Source: Hyphomicrobiales bacterium (GTDB lineage: Bacteria > Pseudomonadota > Alphaproteobacteria > Rhizobiales > Beijerinckiaceae). Taken from it: 43,320 nucleotides of DNA. The first letter of the stretch is position 1. Every line of letters starts with the position of its first letter. The notes below the pieces were generated by a model, which saw only the letters and a program-made list of their open reading frames with translations, was not told the origin of the DNA and searched no databases. Below, piece after piece: positions 9,442 through 17,968 of this stretch. Made by a program: the position numbers and the translations under genes. The stretch spans positions 1 through 43,320 of the forward strand of contig JAIYCE010000083.1 in assembly GCA_027488155.1 (NCBI GenBank), given 5' to 3'.

Positions 9442-9972
9442 GGGTGACCTCCAAACAGAATTGAGACTCAACGGGAGCGGGTACTTCATCCAAACTGGGC
9501 CGAAGCCCGCCTAGCGAAGAGTCCCAAACCCTCCACCCCATGTCGCGCCGTACCCATTCTGGGATATCGAATTCGACATGAGACTCACCTCGGGACATCC
9601 CGAAGTTGTGCAACCTTACCGTGCACACCGCCCCGATCAACAAAACTCAGCCATATCGCGGCCTCAATGGGGGCGTTTTCAGGGCACTGTGGCGGGTTTG
9701 CCACGATTGTACCCTCGCCAGCACAGTTCCTCGGTTGAATATTAACCTCTTGTTAAGATTTGGGAAATCCATCATAGGATAGCTCATACGCGCACCGGTT
9801 GAGCCTCCGTTACGGAAGCACACACAGACCTGCCTTATTCACGTTCAGGTTGTGGATGACGCCGCCGAATCCGAGCAGATGCCTTTTTCCAGCGATAAAG
9901 CTAAGCTCAAAAAGCTCCCTGTTGCCGGACCGTGCGTCTGGCGCAACTCACCCCTTGTCTAGGAAGTCGCCC
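9442..9972. other. long divergent intergenic region, porin / idnD-like
   Basis: About 530 bases separate the porin and dehydrogenase starts and hold no convincing gene. The region must carry both promoters. Visible elements are a TTAA-N7-TTAA box at 9742-9756 and a 7-bp inverted repeat (CATGTCG at 9539-9545, CGACATG at 9574-9580). The AT-rich stretch 9735-9780 is the most promoter-like part. The long porin leader could be a target for small-RNA control, as is common for porins. Confidence 0.5.
9742..9756. promoter_or_regulatory. candidate CtrA-binding box
   Basis: The sequence reads TTAA-CCTCTTG-TTAA, an exact match to the TTAA-N7-TTAA core recognised by the alphaproteobacterial cell-cycle regulator CtrA. 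It lies in the divergent porin/idnD-like region, about 300 bp from the porin start and about 215 bp from the dehydrogenase start. A single short box can occur by chance. Confidence 0.4.
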
Positions 9973-11019
9973 ATGTCCAGCACTGCCGTCCGCGCCGTTG
10001 TCATCCATGCGCCGCATGATTTGCGCATCGATTCCGTGCCGGTCGGCGAACCGCAGGCTGGCGAAGTCCGCGTCAAGATCGCTCGCGGCGGCATCTGCGG
10101 CTCTGATCTTCATTATTATCATGAGGGTGGCTTCGGCACCGTCCGGGTGCGCGAACCGATGGTGCTGGGCCATGAAATCGCCGGGACAATCGAAAAACTC
10201 GGCGCGGGCGTCAGCGGTCTCGCCATCGGACAGACGGTCGCCCTTAATCCGAGTGTGAACTGCGGCACCTGCCGGTTTTGCACGGCGGGAATGCCAATCC
10301 ATTGCCTCGAGATGCGCTTTTACGGGTCCGCGATGCGCTTTCCGCATGTACAGGGAGGTTTCCGTGAAGCCATCGTCTGCAAGGCGGCACAAGCAGTGCC
10401 GATTGCGCCCGGCGCGGGGGCCGAAATCGCCGCTTTCGCCGAACCGCTAGCTGTGTGCCTCCATGCCATTCGCCAAGCAGGCACCCTTGCCGGTGCGCGC
10501 GTACTTGTGACCGGGTGCGGCCCGATCGGGGCGCTGACCATTTTGGCCGCGCGCCACGCCGGTGCGCGGGAAATCGTCGTCACCGACGTGACGGATGCCG
10601 CGGTCGCGATGGCGCTGAAGATTGGCGCCGATCACGCTTTCAATACAGCGGCGAAGAGCGATGCGCTCGCACCTTACGAAAAGGACAAGGGCCAATTCGA
10701 CGTGGCTTTCGAAGCCTCGGGCCATCCGGCTGCGCTGGCGGGGGCGATTGCCGCCACGCGCCCGCGCGGTACGATCGTTCAGATCGGCGTTTCGGGCACG
10801 GTGCCGATCCCGCTGAATGTGATCGTCGCCAAAGAGATCAACCTGAAAGGCACGTTCCGCTTTTTCGACGAATTTGCTTGGGCCGTCGACCTGCTTGGCA
10901 GTGGCCGCATCGATGTGAAGCCCCTGCTCAGCGCCACCTTGCCGATCGACAAGGCCGTCGAAGCTTTTACGCTCGCCTCCGATCGCACGAAGGCAATGAA
11001 GGTGCAGCTGGCTTTTTGA
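9973..11019 (+). CDS. L-idonate 5-dehydrogenase-like zinc alcohol dehydrogenase
   Basis: The ATG at 9973 is preceded by AGGAAG, giving 348 residues. A longer frame from 9799 adds sequence unlike the family. The medium-chain dehydrogenase plan is complete: catalytic zinc ligands Cys42 and His67-Glu68 (GHEIAG), structural zinc cysteines 97, 100, 103 and 111 in NCGTCRFCTAGMPIHC, and a Rossmann motif VTGCGPIGALT near residue 180. The context ICGSDLHYYHEGGFG and the end RTKAMKVQLAF resemble L-idonate 5-dehydrogenase (idonate to 5-ketogluconate, NAD(P)+) more than sorbitol dehydrogenase. No gluconate genes are adjacent, so the sugar acid is inferred. It ends 3 bp before the convergent HlyD gene stop. 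Confidence 0.82.
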   Translation: MSSTAVRAVVIHAPHDLRIDSVPVGEPQAGEVRVKIARGGICGSDLHYYHEGGFGTVRVREPMVLGHEIAGTIEKLGAGVSGLAIGQTVALNPSVNCGTCRFCTAGMPIHCLEMRFYGSAMRFPHVQGGFREAIVCKAAQAVPIAPGAGAEIAAFAEPLAVCLHAIRQAGTLAGARVLVTGCGPIGALTILAARHAGAREIVVTDVTDAAVAMALKIGADHAFNTAAKSDALAPYEKDKGQFDVAFEASGHPAALAGAIAATRPRGTIVQIGVSGTVPIPLNVIVAKEINLKGTFRFFDEFAWAVDLLGSGRIDVKPLLSATLPIDKAVEAFTLASDRTKAMKVQLAF

Positions 11020-11022
11020 CAC

Positions 11023-12345
11023 TCAGCGCTCGCGCAGAGCGCGGGCGAACTGATCGGTAATCGGCTTCATCAAATAGGAAAAGGCAGTGCGCGGCACCGT
11101 CTGAATGAAGACCTCCGCCGGCATTCCGGGCACAAGGCGCTGACCGCCGAGCTTTTCGACTTCAGACTGCGGCAGGCCTATGCGAACGACGAAATAGGAC
11201 ATGCCGGTCTGCTGATCGCGCGCGAGATCGGCCGCGACTTGCGTCACCTCGCCGTGCAATTCTGGCGTGGTGCGTTGGTTGAGCGAGGTGAGACGCACCT
11301 GCGCTTTTGCGCCCGTATGAACCGGCTCGATATCGTTCGGTGCCACTTTCGCCTCGATCACCAAGCGGTCGCCGCCCGGTACGATCTGCATCAAGGTCTC
11401 GCCGGGCTGGATCACGCCGCCGATCGTATGCACGGCCAATTGATGCACCATGCCCGTGACAGGGCTGCGTAATTCAACACGCCGCAATTGATCTTCCGCC
11501 GCAATACGGCGCTCGTTGAACTCCGCGATTTTTGCTTCCGTCTCGCGCAGATCGCGAGTGACTTCGGAGCGCATGTCGCCATCGAGATTAAGAATTTGCA
11601 ATTCGGTCTCGCTGATTTTGCCGCGTGCAGAGGCCGCTTGAGCGATAAGTGCGCCGCGCTCGCCCTCAAGCCTGGTCTCCTCGCGTTGTAGAATGGTGAG
11701 GCGCGTAATTGGCACCAGATTTTTCTTGTAGAGATCCTCAATACCTGAAAGCTCGGTTCTGATGAGCGCTATTTCCTTTTCCTTGGCCACACGCTGCGAT
11801 TCAAGTCCTTCAATCTCGCGGCGCAATTGTTCAATGCGCTCGCGCAATTGCGCTTTTTGTCCGCCGCGCTGTGCGACGCGGGCGGCGAACACATTCTGTT
11901 CGCCAGCCAGAATTCGTGCTGCCGCGCTGTCAATCTGCGCGGCCTTAACAAGTTGTGGCGGAAATGAAAGGGCCGTAGCGCCATCGCGCTCAGCCTCGAG
12001 CCGCGCGCGGCGGCCATACATCTGGTCCAATTGGTTTGTCACGATGAGAAGGTTGGCACGCGTTGTTGTCTCATCGAGACGCACGAGCAAATCACCCTCA
12101 AGCACTTCCTGCCCGTCTTTGACATTGATCTGGCCGATGACACCTCCCGTCGGGTGCTGGATTTTTTTCAGGTTGGTTTCAACAACGACCACACCGGAAG
12201 CAATCACAGCTCCTTGCAAATCGGCGTTTGTGGCCCAAGCCGCGAGGCCACCGAACATCACAAGAGTGACGCTCAATCCCACGAGGGCATGCATACGCAA
12301 ATCATCGCGGCGCGCTGGCGCTATGTCGTGGCCGAGCTGTTTCAT
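11023..12345 (-). CDS. HlyD family type I secretion periplasmic adaptor
   Basis: The 440-residue protein has one N-terminal membrane segment (about 20-38). A split lipoyl-like half follows (VVETNLKKIQHPTGGVIGQINVKDG, about 55-75), then a long charged coiled coil (about 90-260), the second half GMVHQLAVHTIGGVIQPGE, and a C-terminal beta domain ending in PGMPAEVFIQT. This is the HlyD/PrtE/PrsE arrangement. It bridges the inner-membrane ABC exporter and an outer-membrane TolC channel. Its ATG overlaps the stop of the ABC gene by 4 bp (ATGA), so the two are translated together. No TolC gene is present in the window, so a shared TolC encoded elsewhere is expected. Confidence 0.92.
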   Translation of the reverse strand: MKQLGHDIAPARRDDLRMHALVGLSVTLVMFGGLAAWATNADLQGAVIASGVVVVETNLKKIQHPTGGVIGQINVKDGQEVLEGDLLVRLDETTTRANLLIVTNQLDQMYGRRARLEAERDGATALSFPPQLVKAAQIDSAAARILAGEQNVFAARVAQRGGQKAQLRERIEQLRREIEGLESQRVAKEKEIALIRTELSGIEDLYKKNLVPITRLTILQREETRLEGERGALIAQAASARGKISETELQILNLDGDMRSEVTRDLRETEAKIAEFNERRIAAEDQLRRVELRSPVTGMVHQLAVHTIGGVIQPGETLMQIVPGGDRLVIEAKVAPNDIEPVHTGAKAQVRLTSLNQRTTPELHGEVTQVAADLARDQQTGMSYFVVRIGLPQSEVEKLGGQRLVPGMPAEVFIQTVPRTAFSYLMKPITDQFARALRER

Positions 12346-14108
12346 ACTCCTGCTCCTGCTTGCGTCTGCAATCGCCCTGCAGATGCATCAGGCCGCGCCA
12401 CGGCGGGCGATTGCGGCGGCTTTTTCATGACTTCACGCAAAACCTCATCCTTGCGACCATAATGCTGCATCTGGCCATTGTTCAGCACGTACAACCAATC
12501 GACAGCCGAAATGGCCCCCGCCCGGTGGGCGATCACGATGACGATACCGCCACGCGACTTTACGCTCACCAAGGCCGCCGTGAGTGCCGCTTCGCCTTCT
12601 GCGTCCAGATTGGAGTTAGGCTCATCGAGAACGACGAGAAAAGGATTGCCATACAAGGCACGCGCTAACCCGACACGCTGGCGCTGACCGGCAGAGAGCG
12701 CGTGGCCGCCCTCCCCGATCCGCGTGTCATAACCATGTTCGAGGTGCAGAACCATCTCATGCACGCCCGCCGCTTGTGCAGCTGCAACGATGGCATTCGG
12801 ATCCGCATTGGGTTCGAAGCGCGCGATGTTGTCCGCGATCGTGCCTTCGAACAATTCGATGTCCTGCGGAAGATAGCCGATATAACGCCCCAGATCAGAA
12901 GGCGGCCATTGGCCGAGCGCGGCACCATCGAGCCGAATTTCACCGCGCAGAGGCCGCCACACCCCGACGAGAGCGCGCACAAGTGTCGATTTCCCCGCTG
13001 CACTTGGCCCGATGATCCCCAGCGCTTCCCCGGCATTGAGACGGAAATTGATGTTTTGCACAGTCGGAAGAGACGCACCGGGCGGGCCGACGTAAAGACC
13101 CGCAACCGACAGATCACGGCGCGGTGCGGGCAATTGCATCGGCTCTTCTACCTCATCGAATTCCGCGATGACACGATCGAGCCGTTTGGCACCTTGCCGC
13201 GCAGCGACAAAGCCTTTCCATTGCGCAATCGCCAATTCGATTGGGGCCAGTGCACGCGACATGGTGACGGAGGCCGCCAGCATAATGCCGCCAGTGGCTT
13301 CGCCATGGATCACGAGATAGGCGCCAAGGCCCAACACCGCGGATTGCAACGCAATGCGCAACGCCTTACCGATCCCGCCGAGCAAGCTTGCGACGTCACT
13401 CAATCTGCGATTGGCTTCGAGATAACGCTGATCGCCGCGACCCCAGATGCTCATCATGCGGTGGGTCAAACCCATCGCACGCAATACTTCCGCATTGCGG
13501 CGCGCCGCTTCTGCAAAGGCGGCACGCCGACCGGCCTCTGCCACCGTCTCACGCGTCGGCTCTCTTGATAGTCGATCAGTCGCAATGGTAAGCCCGACGA
13601 GAAAAAGCGCACCGCATGTTGCAAGCCAGCCCAGCGCTGGATGAAGAATGAAAATCAGCAACAGATAGACTGGCATCCATGGCATGTCGAAAATCGCGAT
13701 CGGCCCGCCACTCGCTAAAAATCCACGCACGGAATCGAGATCGCGCAAAGGCTGCATCGCTTCGGCAGAACTGATGCGCGCACGCAGCGGCATCTCCACG
13801 ATCACGCGAAAGACCCGCGGCGCAAGATCGCGTTCCACATGGGCCGAGATGCGCACCAGCATCCGGCTGCGGATGACATCGAGAATCGCCTGCACGCCAT
13901 AGAGCCAAAGCGCCGCCAACGACAGGGCAATGAGCGTCGGAACCGAGCGGCTCGACAGAACCCGGTCGTAGACCTGCAGCATGTAGATGGAACTTGTTAG
14001 AGCGAGGACATTCACGACGCCCGAGAACACGGCAATCAGCAGCAACATCGAACGGGCGGGCCCTAAAGCGGCCCTGACCACTGGAACCAATTGATGCGGA
14101 CGCGCCAC
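12342..14108 (-). CDS. type I secretion ABC transporter, permease-ATPase (PrtD/PrsD type)
   Basis: I chose the GTG at 14108, which sits 3-8 bases after GGGGGAGAGG, giving 588 residues. The ATG at 14177 would add 23 residues rich in Lys/Tyr without a ribosome site. The N-terminal half is a six-helix exporter domain (about 20-300). The ATPase follows with Walker A GPSAAGKST, signature LSAGQRQR and Walker B VVLDEPNSNLD. The length and the absence of a C39-like domain fit the PrtD/PrsD group, which exports RTX proteins with uncleaved C-terminal signals. The nearby RTX gene at 16166-18750 is the obvious candidate substrate, on the same strand but in a separate transcript. Confidence 0.92.
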   Translation of the reverse strand: MARPHQLVPVVRAALGPARSMLLLIAVFSGVVNVLALTSSIYMLQVYDRVLSSRSVPTLIALSLAALWLYGVQAILDVIRSRMLVRISAHVERDLAPRVFRVIVEMPLRARISSAEAMQPLRDLDSVRGFLASGGPIAIFDMPWMPVYLLLIFILHPALGWLATCGALFLVGLTIATDRLSREPTRETVAEAGRRAAFAEAARRNAEVLRAMGLTHRMMSIWGRGDQRYLEANRRLSDVASLLGGIGKALRIALQSAVLGLGAYLVIHGEATGGIMLAASVTMSRALAPIELAIAQWKGFVAARQGAKRLDRVIAEFDEVEEPMQLPAPRRDLSVAGLYVGPPGASLPTVQNINFRLNAGEALGIIGPSAAGKSTLVRALVGVWRPLRGEIRLDGAALGQWPPSDLGRYIGYLPQDIELFEGTIADNIARFEPNADPNAIVAAAQAAGVHEMVLHLEHGYDTRIGEGGHALSAGQRQRVGLARALYGNPFLVVLDEPNSNLDAEGEAALTAALVSVKSRGGIVIVIAHRAGAISAVDWLYVLNNGQMQHYGRKDEVLREVMKKPPQSPAVARPDASAGRLQTQAGAGV

Positions 14109-14501
14109 AGACCTCTCCCCCTTATACGACACAATATTCCCTAACGGAATTTTCTTGTATAGATAATTTTTTGTCATTTTCCATTATCATTGATTTCATT
14201 AATCATATAATTTTATTTTATTATTATATTTTTACTATTTTTGACTTAAACTATACATTGCCTTTGCGCTTTTCACGGCGCTTGCCAGTGAGATGCGCAA
14301 GCTAAACGGAGAACGAAAGATACAAATTTTAATAGCACGTAAGTGCCTTGGTAAAATCATAAGTTATTGTTTTTGTTGTTTAATAACTTTCTATTGAAAC
14401 AGAGGTAAGTGAGTAGCTTCAGAAAGCTCAATAGGGAGGACCTATCTTGCCCTGGATCATCAAAGCCATAGACTGTCGGATCAGACAGGGAGAAAGATCC
14501 G
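14109..14501. other. AT-rich intergenic region upstream of type I secretion genes
   Basis: No gene is seen. Bases about 14155-14260 are strikingly AT-rich compared with the rest of the window, with runs such as TTTTATTTTATTATTATAT, and probably hold the minus-strand promoter of the secretion operon. A small hairpin (ATAGG...CCTAT near 14430-14445) lies upstream of the glutathione transferase gene. The low GC resembles silenced or xenogeneic promoter DNA. Confidence 0.5.
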
Positions 14502-15200
14502 ATGACACAGCCAATCGCGCTTTATTACTGGCCGACCCCGAACGGATGGAAAATCTCCATCATGCTCGAGGAATGCGGCCTGCCGTACGTCATCAAGCGG
14601 ATCAATATCGGCAAGGGCGAGCAATTTGCCCCGGATTTTCTGGCCATCGCACCCAATAACCGCATCCCCGCCATTATCGACCCCGATGGGCCGGCAGGCG
14701 AGCCAATCTCCGTGTTCGAGTCTGGCGCCATTTTGCAATATCTCGGCCGCAAGACCGGACAATTCTACCCAACCGACGAACGCGCCCGCGTCGCCTGCGA
14801 GGAATGGCTGTTTTGGCAGGTGGGCGGGCTCGGCCCTATGGCCGGGCAATGCCATCATTTCCGCGTCTATGCGCCCGAGCAGGTCCCCTACGCGATCGCC
14901 CGCTACACGAATGAGGTGAACCGGCTCTATGGCGTGATGAACCGCCGGCTTGAAGGCCGCGATTACCTTGCCGGGGACTATTCCATCGCCGACATGGCCT
15001 GCATTGGTTGGGTCCGGTCCTGGGAGCGTCAGGGGCAGAACATCCAAGACTTCCCCCATGTCCAGCGCTGGATGGAGCGGATGCTTGCCCGCCCCGCCGT
15101 AGCACGCGGCCTCGCCGTCGATGCCGAGGCACGGCAGAACTACGACCTCTCCAAGGACAGGGACGCGCAGAGCGTCCTCTTCGGCCAGAAAGCGCGCTAA
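14502..15200 (+). CDS. glutathione S-transferase, YfcG/YghU-like (nu class)
   Basis: The 232-residue protein starts at an ATG 8 bases after GGGAG. The thioredoxin-fold N-terminal domain begins LYYWPTPNGWKISIMLEE; the TPNGxK motif is characteristic of the nu/YfcG-type enzymes that act as disulfide-bond reductases with two bound glutathiones. The cis-proline motif NNRIPAI and FESGAILQYLG follow. The C-terminal helical domain contains YSIADMACIGWV, the usual N-capping/Asp motif. The protein is cytoplasmic. It stands alone between the secretion operon and a tRNA. A general redox or detoxification role is likely; the natural substrate is unknown. Confidence 0.88.
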   Translation: MTQPIALYYWPTPNGWKISIMLEECGLPYVIKRINIGKGEQFAPDFLAIAPNNRIPAIIDPDGPAGEPISVFESGAILQYLGRKTGQFYPTDERARVACEEWLFWQVGGLGPMAGQCHHFRVYAPEQVPYAIARYTNEVNRLYGVMNRRLEGRDYLAGDYSIADMACIGWVRSWERQGQNIQDFPHVQRWMERMLARPAVARGLAVDAEARQNYDLSKDRDAQSVLFGQKAR

Positions 15201-15236
15201 AAGCGTCTATAAACGCGTTCGGGGCTGTGTGAATCA

Positions 15237-15265
15237 TTGACCCGGACGCCGCAAGGCCCTATTCC
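15237..15265 (+). promoter_or_regulatory. promoter of tRNA-Ser
   Basis: TTGACC (15237-15242) and TATTCC (15260-15265) are separated by exactly 17 bases and end 10 bases before the mature tRNA 5' end at 15276. Position and spacing fit a sigma-70 type promoter for a stable RNA. The minus-10 element is weaker than consensus, as is common in alphaproteobacteria. Confidence 0.65.
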
Positions 15266-15275
15266 GGAACCCGCC

Positions 15276-15365
15276 GGAGCGGTGGCCGAGAGGCTGAAGG
15301 CACTCGTTTGCTAAATGAGCAGACCCGAAAGGGTCTCGCGGGTTCGAATCCCGCCCGCTCCGCCA
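15276..15365 (+). tRNA. tRNA-Ser (anticodon GCU)
   Basis: The 90-base class II tRNA has acceptor strands GGAGCGG and CCGCTCC, discriminator G and an encoded CCA at 15363-15365. The D-arm is TGGCCGAGAGGCTGAAGG. The anticodon loop TTGCTAA gives anticodon GCT, reading AGC/AGU serine codons. The long variable arm AGACCCGAAAGGGTCT forms a clear stem, and the T-arm is CGGGTTCGAATCCCG. No second copy of its 3' end was seen nearby, so no attachment-site duplication can be claimed. Confidence 0.98.
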
Positions 15366-15635
15366 GCCTTTAACTGCCCAAAGAAGCCTGCTCCAGTACG
15401 CTGACCTTGGACCAAGCTGAGGACTTCCTAGGTGTTGTGAAGGCTAATCGACGCCTTAACCATCTCTTGTAAGCCTGAAGAATTATTTCAAGCTGATATT
15501 GAAGTGTTTTTGTGCAACTAAACTCGCTTGTACGGATATTTATCTCCCTAAGCTCTTCGCTCATCAAAAACTAATGAGCCAATATCTCCAGACAAAAATT
15601 GGAGTATTGATTGGCTAAAAATAGAGTATTGTTTT

Positions 15636-15908
15636 TCAATCTAGTTCATTTTCTTTTCGAATTTTACGTGGGTCGATTGTAATCCCTCGCAGCATTCCCC
15701 ACGCTAAAGAAGCTCCATTTGACGATAATGCTATGCCATCAAGCTCGCGTGCAGCGAGAAGAGCTTGCAAGATTGTTGGGTTTGGATTCCGCTGATTTGC
15801 CTCAAATTCCTGTATGGATTGCAAGGATACACCAGACTCTCTAGCTAAATCTGACTGTGACCGGTTTAAAACTGCAAAACCCGCTCGCCATTGTTCAGAA
15901 CTTATCAC
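15636..15908 (-). CDS. small XRE-family helix-turn-helix regulator
   Basis: A GTG start at 15908 follows AAAGGGA and gives 90 residues. Residues about 17-45 (SQSDLARESGVSLQSIQEFEANQRNP, split here as a Cro/C1 helix-turn-helix) form a DNA-binding domain. The tail after residue 60 resembles the short C-terminal region common to small rhizobial XRE proteins. It probably acts as a dimeric DNA-binding repressor; no partner toxin gene is adjacent. The surrounding bases 15366-16080 are AT-rich compared with the flanks and lie right after a tRNA gene, which fits acquired DNA. The target is unknown; autoregulation is a guess. Confidence 0.75.
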   Translation of the reverse strand: MISSEQWRAGFAVLNRSQSDLARESGVSLQSIQEFEANQRNPNPTILQALLAARELDGIALSSNGASLAWGMLRGITIDPRKIRKENELD

Positions 15909-16106
15909 GCGAATCCCTTTGCTAATTGCTTATAATCCGCAGCTTTCCTTATTTTTTATGCAATCCGTCAACCCGCCTTAACATAACAATTCGTTCTTCT
16001 GGCGCGTCAGGCTTCTAATAGGGCAGTTTCAACGGGCTGGCGCATATCTCACCGCCACAACACCCTCTTAAGTTCGCTCGTCTTCTTGAAGCTTGCAGAG
16101 CACGCA

Positions 16107-16135
16107 AACCGGGATGCCTTGTCGGCACCCCGGTT
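16107..16135 (-). terminator. terminator-like hairpin after the RTX gene
   Basis: A 12-bp stem with one mismatch (16107-16118 paired with 16124-16135, loop TTGTC) lies 30 bp beyond the RTX stop. On the minus strand it is followed by TTT only, so termination may be partial. Confidence 0.6.
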
Positions 16136-16165
16136 CACGCATCACTTATGAAAGTCGTCGAACGA

Positions 16166-17968
16166 TCAAACGAAAATGAAATCGCTCGCCGACAGTGACG
16201 TCACATCGTTGACCCGAATGTGATTGGTTCCGACATCGATATGCGCACCTGCAGCATCGTAAGTCAGAACCGCTTGCACCTTCACCCAACTCGTCAGGCC
16301 GAGACCCTTGACGTTGATGTCATCCACTCCGGTCTGAAAATCATGGATCACATCGGTGCCGCTATTCTTGCCGAAGTAAAAAATGTCGGCACCTTCGCCA
16401 CCAAACAGATGATCATTGCCCTCATCGCCGCGAATGAAATCATTTCCAATCCCGCCAAAAAGAGTGTCATTGCCAACATTCCCAACCAAGAAGTGATTCC
16501 CCTCGTCGCCCCAGACTTCGTCATTGTCGATGCCACCATTGATCGTGTCGTTACCTGCATTCCCATGCAAGCAATCGTCTCCTGCCGCAGAACCCGAGAT
16601 GCTGTCATCGCCATCGCCACCCCAAGCCGTATCATTGCCGGGGCCACCGGAGATGCTGTCATTGCCTGATCCGCCAATCAGCAAATCATTCCCAAAGCCG
16701 CCGCTCATTGTATCGTTGCCAGCGCCGCCATCGACGCTGTCATCACCATTACCGGGCTGAAGATTATCGTCGCCATCGCCGCCGTAGAACAGATCTGCCT
16801 TATTGCCACCTTGAATAGTGTCATTGCCACCCTTGCCGTCGATTGACGTGCCTCTCAGCCGCTCGCCATTATCTGAACCCATAACAGCAGCAGGATTCCA
16901 ATTCGGCGGGATCGGACTCGCGCAATCGTCGCAACCGTGATCATCGATTAAAAACGATGCCGTGATATCGCGCGTGAGCGATACCGGATCGTGATCTTGA
17001 TCAGCAAGAGACGCCGTCAGCGTGACTAACCCTTCAATGCTCGCAAACCCCTGCTGATCGGTAACCGCGTTCGGATCGGGCTGCACCACTGGACGATCCT
17101 GCGTGAAAGTCACTTCACCAAACAAATCGACGCTGATCGTGAGCACCGTTTTCCAAACGCCGCCATCGTCGATCCGACCAACAACATTGCCATCCAACAT
17201 CGACAGGATCACCGGCAGATTAGTGACTTCATCTTTAAGACCAGAATCACCACCCGCGGTACCAAGTTCGTAAACCAGCCCGGGAGGCTTGAGTGCATCG
17301 TCGTTGCCAGCACCAATTTGAAAAATTGACGCAAAGCTTGCTTTGACCGTGTTGAAAGCCGTCTCATCTCCGCAAACATCGAGACCAGGTATGCCGTTTT
17401 CATCGACAATTAACGTCGGGGCGTCTTGCCCCGCCACAATGGTCGGCCCATCGTCATCCGACAAGATGAGTGAGCCAATGGCTTCCGATGTAGCGCCCTT
17501 TTGTTCTGTCGTGATCTTAAAACCGCCAATGTCAAAGCTCGCATTCTTCGTGTCATCCACATTTGTGACGGTGAAGCGGTCCATCGGCGTACTGGTGAAG
17601 AATCGTACATTATAGTCGACAAGGAGATTATTTACTGTCGCGACACCGCCCGAAAAACTGATAGCAATGTCCGGATCGTCGACCAATGGATCCGCACTAT
17701 CTTCGAGCACGGTTACGCCGTCGGCCGATATGATTTGAACGCGCGTGACGGAGATACTCGTTACCGGCGAGCCATCGTAAAATTCATTACCTTGCTCATC
17801 ATTCGTCACATTGCCCGCAGCAATCGTGAGATCAACGCGGTTCGTTCCGCCTTGATTAGGATTAATCTGCGTGATCTGGAAGCCCGCCTGCTCAGTTTCG
17901 ACATGGCTCGTGTAAGCAATCTCGGTTGCACTGCCAGTGCCCTGCGTGCCGCCTGAGATAAGGTCTAT
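16166..17968 (-). pseudogene. RTX calcium-binding secreted protein, C-terminal fragment of a frameshifted gene
   Basis: The frame runs open from about 17968 to the stop at 16166; its first usable internal start is a GTG at 17809 (547 residues). The first part resembles type I secretion T1SS-143/DUF5801-like repeats (LSDDDGPTI; PVSLTRDITASFLIDDHGCD). After about residue 320 there are around a dozen RTX nonapeptides of type GGxGNDxLx (for example GGAGNDTMSGGFGNDLLIGG), which bind calcium after export. The end is a type I signal: DVIHDFQTGVDDI followed by an acidic residue and a hydrophobic terminus, SDFIFV. It is the continuation of the fragment at 17965-18750 in another frame. As it stands, no full-length product can be made without recoding. 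Confidence 0.8.

Noticed and set aside
8218-9447. 409-codon open frame antisense to the Omp2 porin
   Set aside because: It mirrors the porin's strong codon bias, is full of Arg/Ala/Val/Glu without any domain, and the porin has signal peptide, ribosome site and terminator.
15370-15567. 65-codon minus-strand frame just after tRNA-Ser
   Set aside because: No ribosome site, no recognised domain; AT-rich DNA gives such frames by chance. A decayed phage gene cannot be excluded.
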